64,000 nucleotides of DNA from Spirochaetes bacterium GWE1_32_154 (GTDB taxonomy: Bacteria > Spirochaetota > GWE2-31-10), in the NCBI GenBank assembly GCA_001829315.1, contig MIAY01000013.1, forward strand, positions 1-64,000, written 5' to 3'. Numbering within the stretch: the stretch's first letter is position 1; every line of letters begins with the position of its first letter. Positions 35,609-43,524 of the stretch are shown here, piece after piece. The notes below the pieces were generated by a model. That model searched no databases. It saw nothing but the letters and a program-made list of their open reading frames with translations, and was not told the DNA's origin. Both the position numbers and the translations under genes were made by a program.

Positions 35609-36394
35609 TTAGGAAATTTCATACGACTTGATTTTATATGCTTTTAAACTGTTCTCAAAAAGAATTGTAGCCAATTCTTCTTCAGGAATCCCTTTTAACT
35701 GAGCTAAATATCTGAATGTTTCAAGAATAAAAACAGGTTTATTTCGTTTACCTCTGTACGCATGAGGAGTTAAAAACGGACTGTCAGTTTCAATAAGGAT
35801 ATTTTCAATCGGAACCGCTCGTGCAACATCATGAAGATTTTTAGCATTTCTGAATGTAAGATTACCTGCAAATGAAATGTATAAACCAAGATCAATAATC
35901 TTAAATGCAAAATCGGTATCTTCACTGAAACAATGCAGTACACCGCCTGATGAAGGAACCTTTGATTTCAAAATATCAAGCATATCGGAACCGGCTTGTC
36001 TGTTATGAAGAACAACAGGTTTATTAAACTTGTCTGCGATTTCAAGCTGTCTGATAAAGAACTCAATCTGTGAATTTCTATCACCATATTTATGGAAATA
36101 ATCAAGCCCGATTTCACCAACACCGATTACATTAGGATATGTTAATGCTTCTTCAATTTTTTCTTCCCAGTCTTTAATCGGATTAATTACTTCCGAAGGA
36201 CTTAAACCAACTGTATGGAAAACATTAGGAACATTTTTAGTGTTTTTATAACAAGTGAAAAAATCATAAAGATTAGTAGCTATATTTGCAATTGCAACGA
36301 CCCCTTCTCTTTTTGCTTCATCAATTGCTCGTATCTGACTTACCGGATCTTCATAAAGTAAAGCTAAATGGCAATGTGTGTCAAAAATTCTCAT
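35609..36394 (-). CDS. tatD: TatD-family metal-dependent deoxyribonuclease
   Basis: A 261-residue TatD hydrolase: metal site DTHCHL at the N-terminus, VGEIGLDYF, VLHNRQAGSDM, VLHCFSE and ETDSPFLTP. TatD proteins are 3'-5' DNA/RNA exonucleases; D-aminoacyl-tRNA deacylase activity has also been reported for the family. First gene of the tatD-dusB-GH53-lacI run with a good promoter upstream. Confidence 0.93.
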   Translation of the reverse strand: MRIFDTHCHLALLYEDPVSQIRAIDEAKREGVVAIANIATNLYDFFTCYKNTKNVPNVFHTVGLSPSEVINPIKDWEEKIEEALTYPNVIGVGEIGLDYFHKYGDRNSQIEFFIRQLEIADKFNKPVVLHNRQAGSDMLDILKSKVPSSGGVLHCFSEDTDFAFKIIDLGLYISFAGNLTFRNAKNLHDVARAVPIENILIETDSPFLTPHAYRGKRNKPVFILETFRYLAQLKGIPEEELATILFENSLKAYKIKSYEIS

Positions 36395-36475
36395 ACGAAT
36401 ACCTCAATATTATTATTAAATGATTATTATAAACTACATGGATGTAAATGAACCAATAGATATAAACGATTCTTG

Positions 36476-36504
36476 AATATAAAACAAAATAATCTAAAAG
36501 TCAA
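36476..36504 (-). promoter_or_regulatory. sigma70-type promoter of the tatD operon
   Basis: On the - strand, TTGACT (36499-36504), 17 bp, TATATT (36476-36481). The start site near 36469 gives a leader of about 75 nt that includes an inverted repeat TACAT-GG-ATGTA (36435-36446), a possible regulator site. Confidence 0.6.
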
Positions 36505-36545
36505 CTAACTTAAAGATATTTTGGAATGATTACAAATAGAATAAA

Positions 36546-39500
36546 TTACCGTTTTTTAGCATCAAAAAATGTATATATAACAGGAACTAAAATAAGAGAA
36601 ACTGATATACTATACAATAATCCGCCAATGACAGCAATTGCAAGAGGCGCTAACGCTTCACCACCGCCACCAATATTCAACGCCAGAAATAACATACCAA
36701 GTATTGTTGTTAATGTTGTCATCATAACAGGTCTGTACCGTTTAGTTCCAGCTTCGATAATTGAATCTGATAAGGTTTTATCATCGGATCGATTATTAAC
36801 TATAAAATCAATGAGAATTATACCGTTATTAACAACGATACCGGCTAACATTATAATACCTAGAAAAGAAGGAAGATTCAGCTGTGAATTAGTGAGTAAT
36901 AATGCCAGAAAAGCACCGGGCATTGAAAATGGAATTGAAACTATAATTACAAATGGCAGTTTTATACTGTTAAATTGTATACCCATAACCATAAAAACCA
37001 GCATAATTCCAATAAGTAATGCGATACCGAGCGTTTTGAAACTTTCAGCAATTGCCCTTGATGAACCTTTTTTAGTTATACGATACCCTTCCGGTAAATT
37101 GAATGAAGACACAACCTTATTAACTTCACTTTCGATATCTTTTTTTGAATAATTTTTATCCATGTCACCGGTAATATTAACAGCCCGTACCCGATCAATT
37201 CTTTTAATTTCAGCAGGAGCAATGCCTTCAACAAACCGGCCTAACACCTTTAAAGGGATAACCCCGGATTTTGTAACGACAGGCATATTTTCAAGGTCCC
37301 GTAATGAAATGAGTTGAGCATTTTTAAGTTGAATATTGATATCAATATCATAACCGTTCCATTTATAACTACTGACAACCTGACCGCTTTTTGCATTTCT
37401 AATCAGTTGTGCCAGATCAAAAACAGATAATCCCGTTGCAGCAATCATTTTTTTATCAGGCATAAAAATGTAAGCAGGAATTCCTTTTGCAAGCCCTGAT
37501 TTCATATTGATAACACCACTGACTTTTGATACGACATCAAGAAACCGGTCTGATTGTTCACGAAGTACTTCAAGATCATTTCCCGATATATCATATTCAA
37601 TATCATTTCCCCTGATACCCGCTGTGGCATCAATAATTCTTATAGAAAAAGACAGACCCGGCACTTTTGACAGATATTGCCTGATATCAGAAATAACTTC
37701 CCTTGTTGGTTTAGCTAATGTTGTAAATACATTGATTGTTGCAGAATAAGGTTGAAGTGATCCGAATAATACATCCTCACCAACGATACTGTTAACAGTT
37801 TTAATATCTTTCATTTGTAATAATGACTGTTCAATCTGAGTTACTCCCTGATTGGTATATTCTACAGTAACTCCACGAGAATATGATATTGAAATTTGAA
37901 ATTCGCCCTGATCTGAATCAGGAAGCATCCCTGTATCTATAAAACTCACTAATGAACACCCGGCTATCATTATCCCGGTAAAAACTGTCATTGTAATAAC
38001 ACGATACTTTAGAGATAACTTTAAAATATCCAAATAGATTTGTTTGATACCGTCAAGAAATTTATTAAAAAGTACTGATGGATAGGAAGGTTTATAATCT
38101 GTTGTTAATAATATAAAACTTAACACAGGAATAATCGTTACCGAAACCAGTATCGAAGTCAGGAGTGCAAAAACAATAACAAGTGATAACTCGCCAAGCA
38201 AAACTTTTGCAAGTCCCGATGTAAAAGCTAAAGGAAGAAAAACCACAACGGTTGTCAGAACTGATGCTGAAATCGGTAATGCAACCTCTGCTGAGGCCTT
38301 AGCAATCAGTTTGTATTTTGAAGTACCATTTTTATTTTCTTCAAGATAGCGATAGGCGTTTTCCATAACAACGACGGCCGAATCAACTACCATCCCCGTT
38401 GCCATACCAAGTCCGCCAAGTGAAACGGTATTAATACTTAAATTAAATATTTTCATAAACAAAAATGAGATTATGATAGAAACAGGTATCGATACAATTA
38501 TTACCAGTGTATTTTTAAAATTGCCAAGTATTAAATAAATGATAATTGCTGCAAGCAAAGCTCCTAAAAGCAAAGAATTTATAACATTCTGTATTGCTTT
38601 TTTTATTACAATTGATTCATCTTTCAGTATTTCTATTTTTACATCTGAAGGAAATCTGTTTTTATTCTGTGAAAGCCAGGCATTAACATTATTTGAAATA
38701 TCAATGGTATTGCCCCCCTGAGGTTTTCGTATCGAAATAGAAACGACCGGATTTTCATTAACCCTTGAAAATCGTGTCTGAGTTTTTTCAATGATTGAAA
38801 TATCTGCAATATCTTTTAAAAAAATAGTTTTATTACCCGAATACACGATAATTACATTGCCAATATCTTCAACTGTTTTAAACTTCCCTTCAAGACGCAG
38901 TGAGAATGCTTGTGCGTCACCTTTAATATCCCCGATCGGGAAATCAGTATTTGAAAAATTAATCGCCAGTGCAATCTGACTGATTGATATACCGGTTTCA
39001 ATAAGCAGTTCAGGATTTATTTCAACACGGACAATGGTATCCAAACCTCCATTGACTATTATATTTCCACATGCCGGTAATTTAGATAACTCAGGTGCAA
39101 TAGCTTTTTCGGCAATAAGTTTTAACTCCCCCTCACTTCGTCGATCTGAATAGATAATAAGTGAAACAGGTGATGCAACAAAATCGTTTATCGTAACTAT
39201 TTCAGGCACCCCGGTTCCCTGGGGCAATGTACTTTTAATCGTATCAATTTCTTTTTGAATCTCATCAGTTTTTTCTTTAATATCAACACCGTAATCAAAA
39301 CTTATTTGAACAAGTGAAAAACTCTCCTGACTTGTTGAAGTCACAGACTCCAAACCGGAAACAGAACTGATTGAATCTTCAATAACCCGCGTAACGTCCT
39401 GCTCAACAGATTGCGGATCAGCTCCGGGAAACGGTGTATTAATAAAAATTGCAGGAACAGTGAAATCGGGGTAATATGATACCGGTAAATTATTTGATGA

Positions 39501-39581
39501 AATCACACCGGTAATAATAAGAACAGAAAGTATTAAAAAAACACCAACCGGTTTCTTTATAAGAAGTATAAAAAAATTCAT
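36546..39581 (-). CDS. RND-type multidrug efflux transporter
   Basis: A 1011-residue HAE1-type RND pump of standard layout: membrane helix 1, periplasmic loop, helices 2-6, helix 7, second large loop, helices 8-12. The helix-4 proton-relay Asp is present in GMATGMVVDSAVVVMENA. It exports drugs or lipid-like compounds from the periplasm using proton flow. It follows the adaptor gene by 12 nt with a GGAG ribosome site. No TolC-like outer-membrane channel gene is adjacent. The substrate cannot be predicted. Confidence 0.93.
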   Translation of the reverse strand: MNFFILLIKKPVGVFLILSVLIITGVISSNNLPVSYYPDFTVPAIFINTPFPGADPQSVEQDVTRVIEDSISSVSGLESVTSTSQESFSLVQISFDYGVDIKEKTDEIQKEIDTIKSTLPQGTGVPEIVTINDFVASPVSLIIYSDRRSEGELKLIAEKAIAPELSKLPACGNIIVNGGLDTIVRVEINPELLIETGISISQIALAINFSNTDFPIGDIKGDAQAFSLRLEGKFKTVEDIGNVIIVYSGNKTIFLKDIADISIIEKTQTRFSRVNENPVVSISIRKPQGGNTIDISNNVNAWLSQNKNRFPSDVKIEILKDESIVIKKAIQNVINSLLLGALLAAIIIYLILGNFKNTLVIIVSIPVSIIISFLFMKIFNLSINTVSLGGLGMATGMVVDSAVVVMENAYRYLEENKNGTSKYKLIAKASAEVALPISASVLTTVVVFLPLAFTSGLAKVLLGELSLVIVFALLTSILVSVTIIPVLSFILLTTDYKPSYPSVLFNKFLDGIKQIYLDILKLSLKYRVITMTVFTGIMIAGCSLVSFIDTGMLPDSDQGEFQISISYSRGVTVEYTNQGVTQIEQSLLQMKDIKTVNSIVGEDVLFGSLQPYSATINVFTTLAKPTREVISDIRQYLSKVPGLSFSIRIIDATAGIRGNDIEYDISGNDLEVLREQSDRFLDVVSKVSGVINMKSGLAKGIPAYIFMPDKKMIAATGLSVFDLAQLIRNAKSGQVVSSYKWNGYDIDINIQLKNAQLISLRDLENMPVVTKSGVIPLKVLGRFVEGIAPAEIKRIDRVRAVNITGDMDKNYSKKDIESEVNKVVSSFNLPEGYRITKKGSSRAIAESFKTLGIALLIGIMLVFMVMGIQFNSIKLPFVIIVSIPFSMPGAFLALLLTNSQLNLPSFLGIIMLAGIVVNNGIILIDFIVNNRSDDKTLSDSIIEAGTKRYRPVMMTTLTTILGMLFLALNIGGGGEALAPLAIAVIGGLLYSISVSLILVPVIYTFFDAKKR

Positions 39582-39593
39582 AGTTTATCTCCA

Positions 39594-40460
39594 TTAATCA
39601 ATTACGAGAACTTTTGTACCATCTGATATAAAACCACTTCCTTCAGTCACAATAAAATCACCTTCATTTAAACCTTTTACAGCAATTCTATTTTCACTCT
39701 TCTGAATAACGGTAACTTTATTAAAATGTGCACAACTCTCTTTATCAATGGTAAAAACACCGGTTCCCCGTTTATTTAAAGTTACAAGAGATAGAGGTGG
39801 TATCAGTATTTCTTCACTGCTTTCAATTACAATATTCCCGTTGATTGTCTGACCTGCAAAAACCGGTCTGTTATCAACAAAACAAATTTCGGCTTCAATA
39901 GTTAATCCTCCGGTAATTGCATCAACTACGGGCGATATTTTATTAATAACCAATGATAAATTATTTTTATTGTCAGTATCATATAAATGAACAATCTGAC
40001 CTGTTTTAACTTTATTTCTGTCAGAACCGAATACCTGTCCTCTGAAAATCAAACAACGTAATGAACCTACATCAAATAAAACCGTTTGAGGTGTAACACT
40101 CATACCCGTTTCAATATTATTTCGTAAAACAGTTCCGTCAATTGGGGATACTACTTTAAACGCTGCGAATTCCTGTCCGGGTATCTCCTGAATCACTTCA
40201 GCGAGTAACTGATCTTTTTGTATTGAGTCACCATCTTTAACATATATTTTTTTTACTCTACCCGGTATTTTAGAAAAAACCATCACCTGGTTTTCCGGTG
40301 AAAAACGGCCGAAAATGTCAATAGTAGTATTGATTTTTTCTTTTTGAACCTTAAACAGTCGTACAGGAACCGGTTTTTCATCTGATTGTGAAGTTTTTTC
40401 ACCACCTTTACATGATAAAATCATTAAACATACTATTAAAAGAGATAGTTTTAGTTTCAT
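39594..40460 (-). CDS. RND membrane-fusion adaptor, hairpin-less lipoprotein
   Basis: A 288-residue HlyD/MFP-family adaptor with a lipoprotein signal (lipobox LILSC, Cys17). The two half-lipoyl segments (GRVKKIYVKDGDSIQKDQLL and VVSPIDGTVLRNNIETGMSV) are joined by only about 20 residues, so the long alpha-helical hairpin that normally reaches TolC is absent. A beta-barrel and membrane-proximal domain follow. The Borrelia adaptor BesA is known to lack this hairpin, so this fits a spirochaete. A good promoter precedes it and it is cotranscribed with the pump. Confidence 0.88.
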   Translation of the reverse strand: MKLKLSLLIVCLMILSCKGGEKTSQSDEKPVPVRLFKVQKEKINTTIDIFGRFSPENQVMVFSKIPGRVKKIYVKDGDSIQKDQLLAEVIQEIPGQEFAAFKVVSPIDGTVLRNNIETGMSVTPQTVLFDVGSLRCLIFRGQVFGSDRNKVKTGQIVHLYDTDNKNNLSLVINKISPVVDAITGGLTIEAEICFVDNRPVFAGQTINGNIVIESSEEILIPPLSLVTLNKRGTGVFTIDKESCAHFNKVTVIQKSENRIAVKGLNEGDFIVTEGSGFISDGTKVLVID

Positions 40461-40486
40461 ACAATATTCCTTTTCAATTTAATTTT

Positions 40487-40515
40487 ATTTTAATTGATAT
40501 TTTTTCAAAAATCAA
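40487..40515 (-). promoter_or_regulatory. Promoter of the RND efflux operon
   Basis: On the - strand, TTGATT (40510-40515), 17 bp, TAAAAT (40487-40492), with an AAGGAA ribosome site before the ATG at 40460. The -35 hexamer lies 11 bp from the end of dispersed repeat copy D. Confidence 0.5.
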
Positions 40516-40526
40516 ATAATTATGTA

Positions 40527-40631
40527 TGAGGCTCTTGCAAAAATCAAGATTACTTGATTTCGCTTCCGCCACATGCGATATAATCGCATTATAGGTAGCT
40601 TCTTGCAAAAATTCGAGATAAAAAGAGTAAT
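40527..40631 (+). repeat. Dispersed repeat copy D (right end truncated)
   Basis: A 105-bp copy in + orientation: terminus TGAGGCTCTTGCAAAAATCA, hairpin 1 ATCAAG-atta-CTTGAT, CGCTTCCGCC, hairpin 2 TGCGAT-ATA-ATCGCA (40574-40588), then AGCTTCTTGCAAAAATTCGA and a short A-rich tail. The right arm of hairpin 3 is missing. It lies between the divergent adaptor and TPR-CHAT genes. Confidence 0.85.
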
Positions 40632-40683
40632 TATAGATATTTGTTGAATAATTGAAATACAAAGTACATCAACTGGAAAAAAT

Positions 40684-43452
40684 ATGAAAAACTATATGTC
40701 CGGGTTATTACAAATAAGCCTTATTGGTATAATGACACTACTACCTTTTTCACATGTATTCCCGGTATCAAATGAAGATATTCAAAAGCTTATTACCAAG
40801 GGAACTTCAGAGTTACAAAGTCAGAACCTTGATGATGCAGAGAAAACCTTTCTTTCCGCCGATAATTTACTAAATAAAACAGCCGACACGACGAATGATC
40901 TCTCATGGACAATATCGAATATGCTTGGAAGTGTTTATCTCTACAAACAGAACTTACAAAAAAGCAGGGTTTATTATGAAAAAGCACTACAAAATTCTGA
41001 AAATCTCAATTCTATTTATTATAAAGCTGAATCACTTAATAATCTGGCAATATGCAGTTATCATCAGGGGCTATTTTTAGAAGCTAAGGATTACTTCAAA
41101 TCAGCAGGAGATACATATATTTTATCGGGGTATCATGACAAAGCAGGTTTTAGCTACTTCTATGAAGGTTTATCATACTATGCACTGAGAGATTATTCAA
41201 CTTCAAGTAAAGTATTAATTAAAACAGTTGAAACATTAAAAAATAGTAAATCAGACTCTGCGTTTCTTACTCAGGTATTTTATTATACAGCAGTGAGTCT
41301 TCAGCAGAATTTTCAGTATAATGAAGCAATGAAATATTACGATATGGTAGAAAGTGCATCAGATTCAAAGAGTATTGATTTATATATTGGTTTACTTATC
41401 GGTCGTGGTGATATTTATCAAATATGGGGTGATTATAATCGGGCATTGGGTTTTTATCTGAATGCAAAAAATGTTTCAGAAGAATATCAATATTACAATT
41501 ATTATATGAAAGTACTACTTGATATCGGGAACCTCTACATAATCGAAAAAAACTATACTGATGCACTTACCTATATACACCACATATATGAATCTGCTGA
41601 AAAAACCGGTCAGACTGAATATATAATTAGTGCATTAAACAGTCTCGGGATTATATATTTATATCAAAAAGACTATGAAAAGTCTCTCAACTATTATAAA
41701 CAAGCGTATACAATTGCAGTAAAGACAATTAATCATTTCTGGATACATCGACTTTCTGTTCATTTAGCCGGCGTCTATGAAAGACTAAATAAAACTAATA
41801 TTGCTTTAGAATACTATAAAAAAGCGGATGCCGGCCTTAAGGCTTCCGGTCAAATTGCAGACAGGGCTGTTTGTCTATCAAATATGGGGAATCTATACAC
41901 CGGAAAAAAACAATATAATAAAGCAATACACTATCTTGAAGAATCAATTGCATTAAAAGAATCAATACGGAGAACTGCAAATAACTCATCCAAAAGGGAC
42001 TTCATAGCTGCAGAAATGAAAACGTATCAAATGTTAGTTAATGCGTATGGTTTTTCCGGAAAATATAAGCAAGCTGTCGAGTGTCTTGAAAAATCCCGGG
42101 TTCTTTCTATGAAAGAGGAAATGGGTGTCGACATCACTATAACGGCAGAAAGTCTTAAAGGTTATCAGAAAACACTTTCACCTGATGAAGCAGTACTTTA
42201 TTTTAATAATGTAAAATATGAAAATCCAATTATATATTATATAGATAAAAATAACATTACAGGTATATTACTTAATCATTATAAACTGCTTACTGATATA
42301 CAAAAGTCCATTGGAGTAATTACAAATAAAAATAGAGAAGAAACGAGAAGTCTTAAACTGAAATCAGATAACGAAAAAATAATACCTATAGTTGCCGACC
42401 TTTCAAATCTCATTTCTTATTACAGAACACTCCTTACACAACCCGACGCATCAGATGCTGATAGCATCCGTTTAAAACAGATTTCACGAAAGATGTATGA
42501 TTTTTACCTTAGACCTCTTTCCCTATATCTGACAGGTAAGAAAAAAATCCATATCATCCCGGATGGCAGTCTTTCATTTTTACCTTTTGAAACACTTATG
42601 GACAGGTCTGAAAAGTATCTGTGTGAAAAAATTGAGGTTTCATACATTCATTCACTTTCTATTCAGACTTATTTAAATAACCGGAACTACACTAATAACA
42701 ATAAAAAAATACTTGCTTTCGGTAATGCGGATTATACAACATCAAATCCTAATGCAGACTCTGACAGGAAAGATTCAGAAATACTCAGTAATTATTATAC
42801 TCACTATTTCTATGATTATATTGATGAGAATAAAGATCTCACACCGGTATATTATATGCACGGTATTGAACAATGGACAGCCTTACCCGGGACATTGGAT
42901 GAAGTAAACCGTATTAAATCAATCGAAGTGCAAGCTGATATTATAACCGGCAAAAATGCAACTGAAACAACTATTAAAAATATGTCCGATTCATTGGAAC
43001 TTCAGAAATACCGGATCATTCATTTTGCTACTCACGGCGTCACTATCGACTCTCTTCCCGATCTTTCTGCGATCGTTATGTCACAGAATCAGAGTTCAGA
43101 ACCGGATGAAGATGGTTATTTGACCGTTAAGGAAATTAAAAAACTTAACATTGCATCTGATTTTATTAATTTATCCGCTTGTGATACCGGTCTTGGCAAA
43201 GATTATGGTAATGAGGGTATTAGCGGTTTAACCCAGGCGTTTCTTGTAGCAGGTTCAAATAGTGTTGCCGTATCATTGTGGAAAGTTTCCGACAAAGCAA
43301 CCGGTGAGTTCATGTCTGATTTTTATAACTATATATTCAATGAAAAATATACCTATAAAGCAGCATTACAAAAGGTAAAAATCAATATGATACATAGCAC
43401 ACAATACTCTCATCCATATTACTGGGCACCATTTGTTTATTACGGAAAATGA
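40684..43452 (+). CDS. Secreted TPR-CHAT domain putative cysteine protease
   Basis: A 922-residue protein: signal peptide (about 1-28), at least ten TPR units (about 35-480; for example SLGIIYLYQKDYEKSLNYYK and NMGNLYTGKKQYNKAIHYLE), and a C-terminal CHAT domain (about 600-922). The caspase-like dyad is intact: His784 in HFATHG and Cys833 in NLSACDTG, followed by GLTQAFLVAGSNSVAVSLW. CHAT proteins are caspase relatives; in bacteria with TPR partners they are proteases in several defence or signalling systems (for example TPR-CHAT/Craspase). A secreted form next to an efflux pump and nucleotide cyclases is unlikely to be CRISPR-linked. The substrate is unknown. Confidence 0.87.
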   Translation: MKNYMSGLLQISLIGIMTLLPFSHVFPVSNEDIQKLITKGTSELQSQNLDDAEKTFLSADNLLNKTADTTNDLSWTISNMLGSVYLYKQNLQKSRVYYEKALQNSENLNSIYYKAESLNNLAICSYHQGLFLEAKDYFKSAGDTYILSGYHDKAGFSYFYEGLSYYALRDYSTSSKVLIKTVETLKNSKSDSAFLTQVFYYTAVSLQQNFQYNEAMKYYDMVESASDSKSIDLYIGLLIGRGDIYQIWGDYNRALGFYLNAKNVSEEYQYYNYYMKVLLDIGNLYIIEKNYTDALTYIHHIYESAEKTGQTEYIISALNSLGIIYLYQKDYEKSLNYYKQAYTIAVKTINHFWIHRLSVHLAGVYERLNKTNIALEYYKKADAGLKASGQIADRAVCLSNMGNLYTGKKQYNKAIHYLEESIALKESIRRTANNSSKRDFIAAEMKTYQMLVNAYGFSGKYKQAVECLEKSRVLSMKEEMGVDITITAESLKGYQKTLSPDEAVLYFNNVKYENPIIYYIDKNNITGILLNHYKLLTDIQKSIGVITNKNREETRSLKLKSDNEKIIPIVADLSNLISYYRTLLTQPDASDADSIRLKQISRKMYDFYLRPLSLYLTGKKKIHIIPDGSLSFLPFETLMDRSEKYLCEKIEVSYIHSLSIQTYLNNRNYTNNNKKILAFGNADYTTSNPNADSDRKDSEILSNYYTHYFYDYIDENKDLTPVYYMHGIEQWTALPGTLDEVNRIKSIEVQADIITGKNATETTIKNMSDSLELQKYRIIHFATHGVTIDSLPDLSAIVMSQNQSSEPDEDGYLTVKEIKKLNIASDFINLSACDTGLGKDYGNEGISGLTQAFLVAGSNSVAVSLWKVSDKATGEFMSDFYNYIFNEKYTYKAALQKVKINMIHSTQYSHPYYWAPFVYYGK

Positions 43453-43524
43453 AAAAAGTTACTGTTCATTCGAGAATTTCAAGATTTTAAAAGTATTTTT
43501 TGATGGTATTTTAAAAAGACTCAT

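Noticed and set aside
36526-37152. A 208-codon + strand open frame.
   Set aside because: It lies wholly antisense to the RND pump gene, in frame with its codon bias, and has no domain or upstream signals.
40474-40662. A 62-codon open frame on the - strand across repeat copy D, and a 75-codon frame at 32370-32597 (+) across copy C; both encode a LEFL(Q/H)EA(T/S)YNAI peptide.
   Set aside because: The shared peptide is simply the translation of the repeat hairpins. In copies F and H the same frame stops soon after, and there is no ribosome site. The conservation is explained by the DNA repeat, so they are not called as genes.
43486-43517. Hairpin TTTTAAAA...TTTTAAAA between the CHAT and cyclase genes.
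   Set aside because: Pure A/T stem with a long loop; expected by chance in such A+T-rich DNA, and no clean T tract follows.
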